Below, piece after piece: positions 53,951-63,483 of a stretch of 64,000 nt of DNA. The stretch's first letter is position 1; each line of letters starts with the position of its first letter. The notes beneath the pieces were generated by a model. That model searched no databases, was not told the DNA's origin, and was given only the letters and a program-made list of their open reading frames with translations. Position numbers and translations under genes: made by a program. This DNA is from an uncultured Bacteroidales bacterium (GTDB lineage: Bacteria; Bacteroidota; Bacteroidia; Bacteroidales; UBA932), in assembly GCA_949289565.1 (NCBI GenBank), contig CASEOO010000043.1, positions 1-64,000 on the forward strand, read 5' to 3'.

Positions 53951-56719
53951 ATGAAGAAGTTTATATCAAAAATATGGTTTCCGGCTGTGCTTACTGCCTT
54001 TGCGGCGGTCCAGTCATTCGGAATCGATGCCGGGCGGTTCAGCAGAGTCCCGGTTCATCAGCAGGACAGCCTGGCGGCCATAGAGAAAGCAGACAGCGTC
54101 ATGTCACCTGACTCATCAGCAGCCGGCGACAGTATTGTTGCCATTGATTCGCTGATGCGTGACGGCGGCATCCATGCTGCAGATTCGCTGGTTCAAGACA
54201 GCGGCATTTCTATTGCAGATTCGCTGATACGGCAGGACTCCATTCCATCCGCAGACTCGGCGGCGCAGGCTGACAGCATTGTAAACCCGGCTGACACGAT
54301 TGCAGTGCCGGACTCGCTCAGATATACAGACCCGCTGAAGTTCAAGTATTACATAGCCCTCAAAGACAGCGTCACACGTGCCATGGTCAGAGATTCGCTC
54401 AGAAGCATCGGCGACTCTCTCGAACTTCACCGCCTGGACTCCCTTGTGTTCAAGGATTCTACAGAAACTGCCTACAGGGATTCCATAGCCTGGTTCAACT
54501 CATTGTCCCGGAGGGACAGGAAAAAATATCTGGCTGAGCTGGAAACGGCGAAGAAAATGGCGGAGATGGACAGCATTCTGGCCAGGAAGGACAGCATCAG
54601 GGCGTACAAGGACAGCATCATAGAGAATACCCCGCGCATACTCAGCACATATGTGGTCCCTGATTCCATGCAGTTCAAGAGAATCATCATGTGGAATCAT
54701 GACAGGTATTTCAACGACATCCAGCTCAAAGATATCGATACCAGCTACAACTATCATTTCACAGAATATCCGTTCTTCAAAAATGATGTGAACGCCACTT
54801 ATCTGGGAGTGATAGGCTCTCCGACAGAGACTTACAATTATTTTCTGAGGGAGGAGGCTGAAAATGCCGTCTTCTACACCCCGTACATGATGTACAATTA
54901 CACCCCTGAGACCCTGCCTATGTACAATACCAAAACTCCGTACACTGAACTGGCCTACTGGGGAACGCTTTTCGCCAATTCAGAAAAGGAAGAGAGCGAC
55001 TTGAGGGTGATGACTACACAGAATATCCTCCCGGAACTGAATCTGACTCTGGAGTACGACAGATTCGGAGGGAACGGCATGCTGCAAAATGAGGACACTG
55101 ACAACAGGACATTCGTAGCCGCGACAAACTACATGGGGGAGAAATACTTCATGAACGCCGGCTATATATACCACAGGATACGCAAAAGCGAGAACGGAGG
55201 AATCGTAGACAATTTCTGGATCAGAGACACTACTGTGGACGCCAGGGAGATAGCTGTCAGGCTGACAGAAGCCAGCAATGAAGTGAAGAAAAACACGGTA
55301 TTCCTGGACCAGTCATACAGAATCCCTTTCGACTTCCTGTCCAAGGAGGCCAGGCAGAAAAGAAAAGAAAGGAAGGCTGAAGAAGCATACAGAGACAGCC
55401 TTATGGCAAGCGGAGACAGCGCCGCCATCGAGCAGTACATGCTGAGGCAGGCGGCCAAGGAAGCGCAGGAAGCCCTTGAAAACAATGACAGCATAAACAC
55501 AGATGTCACCACTGCTTTCATAGGGCATTGTTCAGAATACACCGTATATACGAAAACTTACAACGATGTCATCTCCGAGAATGACACTGAAGGCAGGGAT
55601 TTCTACAACGGCAATTTCTTCCTCAACCCGACGACCAGCAGGGATTCCATGAGGGTGATGAAGCTGGACAACAGAATATTCCTGAGACTGCAGCCATGGT
55701 CCAGCGAAGGGATAGTATCCAAGCTCGATGTAGGAGTAGGAGACAAGCTGCTCAACTACTATGACTTCAACAGGCTGAGCTATCTGCAGCCTGCCCGCCC
55801 AGTGGTGCGGAACTCCGCCTACCTGTTTGCCGGCGCGCAGGGCCAGCTGAAAAAATACATGCACTGGGATGCCAAAGGACGGTATACCTTCCTCGGAAGC
55901 GAACTGAATGACTTCTCGATAAATGCCAATTTGTCAGTCAATTTCTATCCGTTCAGGAAATACAGGAACAGCCCGCTGAACCTGACTTTCCATTTTGAGA
56001 CAAATCTCAGAGAACCAGACTATTACGAACAGCATTTGCATACCAACCATTATTGGTGGGACAATGACTTCGGAAAGATTTCCACCACGAAAGCCGAGGC
56101 TTCCCTGAATATCCCGGTATGGAATTTGAGGGCTTTCTTCGGGTATGCGTTGCTGAACAACAACATATATTACGACAACCACGGATCGATACAGCAAAAC
56201 CAAGTACCAATGAGCGTCATGACAGCCTCTGTCATGAAAAACTTCAGGCTTTGGAAATTCCACCTTGACCATCAGGCACTTTTCCAGCTGTCTTCCAATG
56301 AAGACGTGCTGCCGCTGCCTATGCTGGCATTGAACTTCAGGTATTACTTCCAGTTCAATGTAGTCAGGGATGTGATGCAGATGCAGATCGGGGCGAATGC
56401 CACATGGACGACAAAATGGCATGCTCCGTCCTACAATCCGGTAATGGGTGTATTCCATACACAGGACGAGGTGCTGTACGGGAACTGTCCGTACATAGAC
56501 GCCTTCGTCAACATCCAGTGGAAAAGGGCTTGCATCTTCATCAAGGCTGTGAACCTCGGAATGGGATGGCCGAACAAATCGGCTGACTATTTCAGCGCAC
56601 ACCATTACATCAGGCCTCAGCAGGCCTTCAAAGTTGGTATTTTCTGGCCATTTTATGTACAACCTAAAAGAGCCTCCGCAAGCGGAGGCGCGAATGAGCT
56701 GAGAAGCTCGCAAGAATAG
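53951..56719 (+). CDS. Putative porin (Porin_10 family) with DS-rich N-terminal region
   Basis: 922 residues with a signal peptide. Residues about 38-205 are unusually rich in an Asp-Ser motif spaced every 6-15 residues (QQDSLAAI, KADSVMS, AGDSIVAIDS, AADSLVQDS, KDSIRAYKDSI). From about residue 230 the protein matches Porin_10: RIIMWNHDRYFNDI, FFKNDVNATYLGVIGSP, many beta-strands, and the end QQAFKVGIFWPFYVQP, with a short extra tail. It probably forms an outer-membrane barrel with the DS-rich part in the periplasm. The MltF-like gene follows after 12 bases. Confidence 0.85.
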   Translation: MKKFISKIWFPAVLTAFAAVQSFGIDAGRFSRVPVHQQDSLAAIEKADSVMSPDSSAAGDSIVAIDSLMRDGGIHAADSLVQDSGISIADSLIRQDSIPSADSAAQADSIVNPADTIAVPDSLRYTDPLKFKYYIALKDSVTRAMVRDSLRSIGDSLELHRLDSLVFKDSTETAYRDSIAWFNSLSRRDRKKYLAELETAKKMAEMDSILARKDSIRAYKDSIIENTPRILSTYVVPDSMQFKRIIMWNHDRYFNDIQLKDIDTSYNYHFTEYPFFKNDVNATYLGVIGSPTETYNYFLREEAENAVFYTPYMMYNYTPETLPMYNTKTPYTELAYWGTLFANSEKEESDLRVMTTQNILPELNLTLEYDRFGGNGMLQNEDTDNRTFVAATNYMGEKYFMNAGYIYHRIRKSENGGIVDNFWIRDTTVDAREIAVRLTEASNEVKKNTVFLDQSYRIPFDFLSKEARQKRKERKAEEAYRDSLMASGDSAAIEQYMLRQAAKEAQEALENNDSINTDVTTAFIGHCSEYTVYTKTYNDVISENDTEGRDFYNGNFFLNPTTSRDSMRVMKLDNRIFLRLQPWSSEGIVSKLDVGVGDKLLNYYDFNRLSYLQPARPVVRNSAYLFAGAQGQLKKYMHWDAKGRYTFLGSELNDFSINANLSVNFYPFRKYRNSPLNLTFHFETNLREPDYYEQHLHTNHYWWDNDFGKISTTKAEASLNIPVWNLRAFFGYALLNNNIYYDNHGSIQQNQVPMSVMTASVMKNFRLWKFHLDHQALFQLSSNEDVLPLPMLALNFRYYFQFNVVRDVMQMQIGANATWTTKWHAPSYNPVMGVFHTQDEVLYGNCPYIDAFVNIQWKRACIFIKAVNLGMGWPNKSADYFSAHHYIRPQQAFKVGIFWPFYVQPKRASASGGANELRSSQE

Positions 56720-56731
56720 GAGAATTTTGCT

Positions 56732-57805
56732 ATGAAATTTACAGGGAAATTGCGCTCAGCAATGAGGTATTGCGCCGCTTTTGTACTGATTTTCGGATCA
56801 GTGAACATAGGCGAACGTTCCAATGCAGTGGACAGCATCAGCCCTTACGAAACTTTTGGAGGCGACACTATCAGATGCGTCATAAACACTGGAAACGAAA
56901 ACTATGGAAGAAACGGATTCAAGACAGGCTTCAGCTATGAGATGCTCCGGCAGTTTGGAGCCCATGTAGGAGCCGAAGTCGAAATCATCCTTGCAGACAA
57001 TCACTGCGACTATGTAGACTCTCTGCACTCAGGAGTGTTTGACATCATGGTTCTTCCTGACACATGCGAACATCACAGAAATGAGGATGTCATACTGTCC
57101 AGAAAAATCGACAATGCCGTGTGGGCCATAAACAGCGATGACATTGCGAAAATCAAGGAAGTCAATACATGGATAGCGACTTACACTGAGTCAGATGAAT
57201 ACAAGCAGTCTTGGGCCAAGTACCACAGGTCTGTGAATCCGCTCTCGAAATACGGCAGGGGCATGATGGCATCCAAGCTCAGCCCATATGACAAGCTTAT
57301 AAAGGAGTATGCAGAAAAACTCGGATGGGACTGGAGGATGCTGGCCGCCGTGATATATCAGGAATCCAAGTTCTCCATCAACTGCGTATCGCACAGAGGA
57401 GCAACCGGCCTGATGCAGGTAATGCCTGCTACTGCGGAATATTACGGTGTCACTGACCTGCTGAATCCTGAAGAGAACATCAAGGCCGGGACCATGCATC
57501 TGGCAAGGCTGCAGAGAATGTACAGCGACGACGGCATGACTGACTTCGAGAGATTCAAATTCGTCCTGGCTTCATACAACGCCGGGGAGGGAAGGATAGC
57601 AGACTGCAGAAATCTGGCCTCAGCAAGAAATCTGGATGACACCAGATGGGATGATATACTGAAAGTAATCCCGTCCATGAGGGAAGACGCCACCCTGCAG
57701 GAGGTACAGCTGAAATTCGGCAAGTTCAACGGCACAGAGACAATGAACTATGTCGAAAACATCCTGAACATCTACGCGGCTTTCTGTGAAATCTGTCCGG
57801 CTTAG
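56732..57805 (+). CDS. MltF-like lytic transglycosylase with shortened solute-binding domain
   Basis: 357 residues with an N-terminal hydrophobic segment. Residues about 45-165 resemble a bacterial solute-binding domain (GFKTGFSYEMLRQFGAHVGAEVEIILA, GVFDIMVLPDT), but the sequence passes from the first lobe straight to the return segment (AVWAINSDDIAKIKEVNTW), so about 100 residues of lobe II are missing. The SLT domain is intact: Glu211 in YQESKFS, GATGLMQVMPATA, and LASYNAGEGRI. It would cleave peptidoglycan to anhydro-muropeptides. Its stop overlaps the convergent permease stop by four bases. Confidence 0.88.
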   Translation: MKFTGKLRSAMRYCAAFVLIFGSVNIGERSNAVDSISPYETFGGDTIRCVINTGNENYGRNGFKTGFSYEMLRQFGAHVGAEVEIILADNHCDYVDSLHSGVFDIMVLPDTCEHHRNEDVILSRKIDNAVWAINSDDIAKIKEVNTWIATYTESDEYKQSWAKYHRSVNPLSKYGRGMMASKLSPYDKLIKEYAEKLGWDWRMLAAVIYQESKFSINCVSHRGATGLMQVMPATAEYYGVTDLLNPEENIKAGTMHLARLQRMYSDDGMTDFERFKFVLASYNAGEGRIADCRNLASARNLDDTRWDDILKVIPSMREDATLQEVQLKFGKFNGTETMNYVENILNIYAAFCEICPA

Positions 57806-58974
57806 CTCATTCTGACAGTCTTCGCCGGATCAATTCGCGAAATAAACATCGACGGCAGCAGAAGCAGCAGCATTATCACCAGATAGGCGGCGGCATCTGC
57901 CGCCAATATTTTTATAGGCTCCAGATGGACCGGGACATAGGAAATGAAATAATTTGACGGATCGAGGGTGATGAAATGAGCAGTTCCCTGGACCAGGCAG
58001 AACAGAAATGCCAGAATATTGCCTGCAGCCATCCCTTTTAAGACAATTACAGAAGAACTCCTGAGAAAAATCTTCACTATGGCACTGTCCGTCATGCCGA
58101 CGGACTTGAGGATTCCTATAGTCGAAATATTTTCGAACAAAAGTATAAGCAAGCCTGAAATCATATTGAATCCGGCCACCACAGTCATGAGCCCCAATAT
58201 GACCATGACGTTGAAGTCAATGAGTGAAAGCCAGTCAAAAAGCTGGGGATTCGCTTCTGCCGCCGATATGCTCACCACAGAAGAATCTTCATCAGAAGAA
58301 TAGAGCAACGCCATGGCCCCAGCCTCCATTGAGGCCTTGTTCATGCCAGATTCAGTCCTGAAGGCCTCTTCCAGACGGATGTCAAAGGCTGAGACCTGGT
58401 CTTCACGCCATCCGTTCACTCTCTGAATATCGGAAAGACGGGCGTATACCACCAGCCTGTCATCAGTTTCGGCCAGATCCTCATGGACATCAGCGACCTG
58501 GAACTTACGGACTTTCACACGGTCTCCCACAAAATAAGCCTGGAAACTGTCCCCTGCCCCGATGGACAATATGTCAGCCAGTCTGGACGGGATGGATACA
58601 GCCATGGATATAGAATCTGGGGCGGAGAATTCCTCCACCCCTTTAAAAAGCACCCCGTGCACCACTTCGCCCATCTTCACTATGCCGGCACGGTAAACTA
58701 CGGGAGAAACAGACTTGACTCCTGCAAGAGAGTCTATATGAGGAAGATATGCAGGATATCTGCCAATTGGGGAATTTTCTGACAGCCAGTCCATATCAGA
58801 AGGAAGAAACTGCACATCTCCTGTAGCGGCAGACAGAGAGTCGCGTATTTCTTTTCTGAATCCGGACGATACAGCCACAGATACAATCATAACCAGAAAG
58901 CTGAGCGCTATGGAAATGACTGCAAGATTTCCGTGGAAACGCAGCTTTCTGGAAATGAAACCTGTAACCCCCAT
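57802..58974 (-). CDS. FtsX-type permease, LolC/LolE-like (second)
   Basis: 390 residues. The first membrane segment is at about 18-38 (NLAVISIALSFLVMIVSVAVSSGF), then a periplasmic domain with SPVVYRAGIVKMGE, and the C-terminal membrane core (NVMVILGLMTVVAGFNMISGLLILLFE, then ISTIGILKSVGMTDSAIVKIF). Probably the partner of the 34458-35678 permease in lipoprotein release; no LolD ATPase is in the window. It follows the M13 peptidase gene by 10 bases in one operon. Confidence 0.88.
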   Translation of the reverse strand: MGVTGFISRKLRFHGNLAVISIALSFLVMIVSVAVSSGFRKEIRDSLSAATGDVQFLPSDMDWLSENSPIGRYPAYLPHIDSLAGVKSVSPVVYRAGIVKMGEVVHGVLFKGVEEFSAPDSISMAVSIPSRLADILSIGAGDSFQAYFVGDRVKVRKFQVADVHEDLAETDDRLVVYARLSDIQRVNGWREDQVSAFDIRLEEAFRTESGMNKASMEAGAMALLYSSDEDSSVVSISAAEANPQLFDWLSLIDFNVMVILGLMTVVAGFNMISGLLILLFENISTIGILKSVGMTDSAIVKIFLRSSSVIVLKGMAAGNILAFLFCLVQGTAHFITLDPSNYFISYVPVHLEPIKILAADAAAYLVIMLLLLLPSMFISRIDPAKTVRMS

Positions 58975-58984
58975 GGCTGAGAAG

Positions 58985-61000
58985 CTACCAGATGACCACT
59001 CTTTCCTCTTCAGGAAGGAACATCGGGTCGCCTTCCTCTATGCCGAAAGCATCGAAGAAAGTCTGGAGATTCCTCAACGTGACATTCACCCTGTTTTCTC
59101 CGAGGGAATGTACATCAAGCTTGGTAAGCCTGGCCTTCTCCTCGTCAGTGATGTTCATAGCCCAGATGTTGGCATATGAAAGATAGAACCTCTGCTCGGC
59201 GGTGAAACCGTCTATGTCAGCCGGACGGACACCTCCAAAAGAATTCTGCAAGGCTGTATATGCAACTCTCAGCCCGCCCTGATCTGCAATATTCTCTCCC
59301 AGGCAGAGAGCGCCATTCGCCCTGAGTCCAGGAAGGACATATACAGAGTCGAACTGGGCCACCAGAATGTCCGTCATTTTCTTGAAGGTCTCCTCATCCT
59401 CTTTCTTCCACCAGTCAGTCATGTTGCCGTTCTTGTCGAAATGGCGTCCCTGGTCATCGAATCCATGAGTCATCTCGTGGCTGATCACCACTCCGATCGC
59501 CCCATAGTTCACAGCGTCGTCAGCTTCAGGATTGAAGAACGGAGGCTGGAGTATGGCGGCAGGAAAGCAGATTTCATTTGTGGCAGGATTGTAATATGCA
59601 TTGACAGTCTGCGGGCTCATCAGCCACTCTGTCTTGTCCACCGGCTTGTCGAGACGAGAAAGATTGTCTGCAGCATTCCATGCACAGATATTTCTCACAT
59701 TCTCCATGTAAGACAGCGTAGGATTTATAATAAGTGTGGAATAATCCTTCCATTTGTCAGGATAGCCGACCTTCACAGTGATAGCCTCCAGCTTCTCCTT
59801 GGCCACCATTTTTGTGGAATCTGACATCCATGCAAGCGAATCGATATGTTCGCCCAGCGCCGCCCTGATATTGGAAATCATCTTGAGCATAGCATCCTTG
59901 GACTCCTGAGGGAAATAAGACTCCACATAGAGCTTGCCCACAGCCTCCGGCAAAAGACTGCTGGCGACATTGAGCGAACGCTTCCATCTAGGCTGCATCT
60001 CTTTCGCCCCTGTCATGGTTTTCTTGAAAAAGTCGAAATATGCATCATAGAAATCATCCCCAAGGACAGTGCTGTATTCTGAGATATATTGTGCAGACAG
60101 ATAATTCTTCAGCTTTTCCAGGTCAGTGGAAGCCAAAAGCGAATCCAGTCCGGCAAGGTAGGACGGCTGTCCAACGATAATCCTCTCAGGCTCATTGATT
60201 TCCAATGTTCTGAACCATGCGCCATAGTCAAACTGCGGGTATGTGCTCTTCAGATCTTTAGCAGAAATAGGATTGTACGACCTCTGGACGTCCCTGAGCT
60301 CCACACTGGACCACGATATTCTGGCTAAAGCATCCTCGACCTCAAGTGCATCCACTGCGGCCGAATCAGGATTCTCTGCGCCACTCAACGCAAAAATGCG
60401 TGAAAGATACTTCCGGTAAGCCTCCTTGATCCCGGCATTGGCAGTGTCCAGATAGTAGTCCCTGTCTCCCATTCCCAGCCCGGACTGCGAAATATAAAGC
60501 ACATTCACATCGCTGTCAGTCATGTCTGCACTTACATAAGCGCCGAAAAACGGATACTCTGAAGCGGCATGCATCCTGGCGACAGTCTCCGCAAGAGAAC
60601 GGCTGTCGCTGACTGCAGCGATCTCTGCCAGTCCTTTACGCAGAGGTTCAGCTCCTTCCGATGCCAGCCTGGCTGAATCAAGACCCAGCTTGTAAAGGTC
60701 ATCTATCTTCTGAGCTTCGCTTCCAGGCACAGGTGAACTCGCTCCCAGATTTTCAAAAAGCTTCTTGAGACGGGCTTCATTGTCATCATTCAGCACATTG
60801 AAAGAACCATATCTGGAATATTCAGGTTTCAGAGGATGAGCCGCCTGCCATCCTCCTGTAGCATATTGATAAAAATCTGCTCCTGGAGACACTGTACGGT
60901 CAAGATTGGCCAAGTCCAGGGCCGATTTTGCAACTTCCGGCTGTTTGCATGAAAATGCCGCCGCTAATGCAAGCATAAGGCACACTGATTTGCTGTTCAT
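58985..61000 (-). CDS. M13-family metallopeptidase lipoprotein (PepO/neprilysin-like)
   Basis: 671 residues with a lipoprotein signal (AAAFSC). The N-terminal domain begins DLANLDRTVSPGADFYQYATGGW, as in M13 enzymes. The catalytic part has NAYYNPATNEICFPAAIL, HEMTHGFDDQGRHFD (His508, Glu509, His512) and GENIADQGGL, and ends VIW where neprilysin homologues end in CxVW. It cleaves oligopeptides in the envelope. A TATCTTTG -7 box lies at 61035-61028 without a clear -33. Confidence 0.95.
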   Translation of the reverse strand: MNSKSVCLMLALAAAFSCKQPEVAKSALDLANLDRTVSPGADFYQYATGGWQAAHPLKPEYSRYGSFNVLNDDNEARLKKLFENLGASSPVPGSEAQKIDDLYKLGLDSARLASEGAEPLRKGLAEIAAVSDSRSLAETVARMHAASEYPFFGAYVSADMTDSDVNVLYISQSGLGMGDRDYYLDTANAGIKEAYRKYLSRIFALSGAENPDSAAVDALEVEDALARISWSSVELRDVQRSYNPISAKDLKSTYPQFDYGAWFRTLEINEPERIIVGQPSYLAGLDSLLASTDLEKLKNYLSAQYISEYSTVLGDDFYDAYFDFFKKTMTGAKEMQPRWKRSLNVASSLLPEAVGKLYVESYFPQESKDAMLKMISNIRAALGEHIDSLAWMSDSTKMVAKEKLEAITVKVGYPDKWKDYSTLIINPTLSYMENVRNICAWNAADNLSRLDKPVDKTEWLMSPQTVNAYYNPATNEICFPAAILQPPFFNPEADDAVNYGAIGVVISHEMTHGFDDQGRHFDKNGNMTDWWKKEDEETFKKMTDILVAQFDSVYVLPGLRANGALCLGENIADQGGLRVAYTALQNSFGGVRPADIDGFTAEQRFYLSYANIWAMNITDEEKARLTKLDVHSLGENRVNVTLRNLQTFFDAFGIEEGDPMFLPEEERVVIW

Positions 61001-61090
61001 AACAATACTAACTTAAATATATTCTTGCAAAGATACAGATTATTTGTTTTTCTGGTGCAGGCTCACAACGATTTAACCAAATTTAAATAA

Positions 61091-62062
61091 TTATTTCTCA
61101 GTAAGAAACTTCAGGCGTGCCTGCGCGGCTGTCTTCTCATCGTCAGGAGCGGCATTGACAAAATCAGCCAGATACTTGATTTCCAGCTTCACGTTTCTCT
61201 GCTGGCGCGCCAGCAAAACGCAGTTTTTCAGAGCTGTATAGTCATCCGGCCTTATTTTCAAGGCCTTTTTGTAGTATTTCAGAGCTCCTTTATAATCTTT
61301 CGCCACGACGAAATCATAGGTGCCCATATTGGTCAGGAACACAGGATTCTTCGGATCTGTCAGAAGCATTCTTTCAGAAAGTGTTCTGAAAGCGGTGTAT
61401 GCCGACGGTGTGCCCAGAGTAAAAAATGCATGGCAATACTCCTGCATAGCCTCAGAAAAAAACGAGTCTGATATCTCGTAGCCAGGATACTCCCACAAGA
61501 GTCCTTCCTGGTCCATATCCACCATCGACAGAAGATATGAAAGAGTCATGTCAGGGCTTCCTTTCTCATAAGACATCAGGGCCGCTGTCTTCGTGAATCT
61601 GAGGTCTATCCTCTCCGGCTTCACTGAAATCGCCCTGTCGAGGCTTCTCATGGCGTCTGCAAACAGGCCGTCGTCATACATCACCTCCTGGAAATAATAG
61701 ATATCTGCGCCCGTGGAATCTTTCAGTGACAAAAAAGGTTCTGTTCCAAGATATTTTTTCTGATGCTTCACCACCACCTCGTCAGACTGTGATTTCGTAA
61801 AATAATAATTGAACCTGGCGGTCAGCATATCCACATCAAGAGAATCCAGCGCCGCCCACTGGTCCAGAATAGTTTCCACTCCCACTCCATCGTATCCAAG
61901 CTTCGACACCACCAGATTGTACCTGTTCTTATATGTCTCAGCTGTATTTTCCTGGGCTTGCGCCAATGGCATTGTCAAACATAGGCCTGAAAAAACTAAT
62001 GCCAATGTCATTGTCAGGCGGATGCCTGACAATTTGATTATGAAAGGTTTCCTATTTATCAT
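61091..62062 (-). CDS. Secreted TPR-repeat protein
   Basis: 323 residues with a signal peptide (LALVFSGLCLTMPLAQAQ). TPR-like helix pairs occur through the body, clearest in DGLFADAMRSLDRAISVKPERID and VAKDYKGALKYYKKALKIRPDDYTALKN. Periplasmic scaffold proteins of this kind are common in Bacteroidota; the partner is unknown. It follows the RsmF-like gene by 56 bases and precedes the M13 gene by 90, so it may be its own unit. Confidence 0.75.
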   Translation of the reverse strand: MINRKPFIIKLSGIRLTMTLALVFSGLCLTMPLAQAQENTAETYKNRYNLVVSKLGYDGVGVETILDQWAALDSLDVDMLTARFNYYFTKSQSDEVVVKHQKKYLGTEPFLSLKDSTGADIYYFQEVMYDDGLFADAMRSLDRAISVKPERIDLRFTKTAALMSYEKGSPDMTLSYLLSMVDMDQEGLLWEYPGYEISDSFFSEAMQEYCHAFFTLGTPSAYTAFRTLSERMLLTDPKNPVFLTNMGTYDFVVAKDYKGALKYYKKALKIRPDDYTALKNCVLLARQQRNVKLEIKYLADFVNAAPDDEKTAAQARLKFLTEK

Positions 62063-62118
62063 AATATCAATTTAAGTTTCTTTTCGGAATCATTTTAAGC
62101 ATTCGTATCTCCCAGGAT

Positions 62119-63483
62119 TCAAATATCCATGCGGATACGGCGTTCTTGAGGGTGGAGACTGTTGCAGCGCGAGCCGAGATTCTTCACAAAGCCAAGCGGC
62201 ACTCCCTCGAAACATACCAGGAAGAATCCTTTTTCTGCAGATGGAAGGGCTATGGCGTCCCTGTGCAGATATTTCAAGGCAGTCTGTCTGTCGACTTCAG
62301 CCCGTGGAAAGGAGTCGTCTCTCAAGCAGATATTCAGGGCAAGGTCTGCATCAGGGACCAGATCACGTCCTTTTCTGCGGAAGGCCGCGCATCCTGAAGA
62401 CAGCACTCGGACATTTTCTTCCAGGAAAGCCGCTTCATCAGCAACTGCCTCTGGCACTGCTTTCAGAAGGTCTCCTTTAAGCACCTCTCTCACAGGTACG
62501 CTGAAAAAACTTGACACCGCCTGCCCCTGAGCTTTTTTTCTGGAAGACGGCACGGACACCCTGGACTTTCCTGAGGTTTTCCTCAACACTGCGCAATACT
62601 GGCCCTCCCCTTTTACCAGCCCCGGGACCAGGCTCCAGCCGTATTCTGTCTTAAGCACACCATATCCTTCACAGCTTGCATCCAGGGAAAGAGCCTCAGC
62701 CCCAAAATTTTCCTCGGCCCACCGCACATTCCCGTCATTTTCATAACAGTTGAACGTGCAGGTTGAATAAATCAGATATCCGCCTTCGGCCAAAGAAGGC
62801 CATACGTCAGCCAATATTCTCCTCTGCCTGGCCACGCAATGAGCGACATTTTCTGCAGACCACTGCTCCGCAGCGCCGGCATCTTTCCTGAACATTCCTT
62901 CCCCTGAGCATGGCACATCAGCCAGGACAATGTCGAAAAAGCCTCTCATCCTGCCGAAATCCGAAGGGTCAGCCGAGGTCACAGCTACATTAGGATCCCC
63001 CCATACGGCCGTATTCGAAGCCAGGACCGCAGACCTGGACTTGATCACTTCATTCGAGACCAGCAAAAAGCCGTCCCCCGCCATGCCTCTCAGAGAAGCG
63101 GCCGCGTCAGTGGTTTTCCCGCCAGGCGCGGCACACAAGTCCAGCACCCTCAGGGTATCTTTCCGGCATGTTTCAGAAAGAATCTGCCGCAATACATGCC
63201 CGACAAACATGGAAGAAGAATCCTGGACATAATAGCATCCTGCATGAAACAGAGGGTCCAGAGTGAAGGCCTGGCGATTCTCAAGCATAAGTCCGTGCGG
63301 AGACCACGGGATGCATGCAGCCCCGGGGAAGAGGCTGTATTTCAGCCTGGCCGGGAACTTGGACGGATTCAATCTCACCGACACGGAAGCCTGCCGGCCG
63401 AGAGCAGACAAGGCGACCGCGGCATTCTCAGCCCCGATCGCCTCTGTCAGATACTTGCAGAACAGACTACTTGCCGAAACCAT
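62119..63483 (-). CDS. RsmF/NOL1-NOP2-sun-family rRNA cytosine-C5 methyltransferase
   Basis: 454 residues from MVSASSLFCKYL at 63483; the longer frame runs into the upstream gene. SAM-binding LDLCAAPGGKTTDAA is followed by the paired cysteines of m5C enzymes, ADVPCSGEGMFRKD and IYSTCTFNCYEND. A PUA-like/RsmF C-terminal region follows. It probably methylates a cytosine of 16S rRNA, as E. coli RsmF does; the exact site cannot be read. Its start overlaps the stop of the SRPBCC gene by 17 bases, so translation may be coupled. Confidence 0.9.
   Translation of the reverse strand: MVSASSLFCKYLTEAIGAENAAVALSALGRQASVSVRLNPSKFPARLKYSLFPGAACIPWSPHGLMLENRQAFTLDPLFHAGCYYVQDSSSMFVGHVLRQILSETCRKDTLRVLDLCAAPGGKTTDAAASLRGMAGDGFLLVSNEVIKSRSAVLASNTAVWGDPNVAVTSADPSDFGRMRGFFDIVLADVPCSGEGMFRKDAGAAEQWSAENVAHCVARQRRILADVWPSLAEGGYLIYSTCTFNCYENDGNVRWAEENFGAEALSLDASCEGYGVLKTEYGWSLVPGLVKGEGQYCAVLRKTSGKSRVSVPSSRKKAQGQAVSSFFSVPVREVLKGDLLKAVPEAVADEAAFLEENVRVLSSGCAAFRRKGRDLVPDADLALNICLRDDSFPRAEVDRQTALKYLHRDAIALPSAEKGFFLVCFEGVPLGFVKNLGSRCNSLHPQERRIRMDI

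Noticed and set aside
62130..62160. Fourth copy of the GAGGGTGG hairpin element
   Set aside because: Only one half (TTGAGGGTGGAGAC) is present and it lies within the RsmF-like coding region, so it is probably chance.
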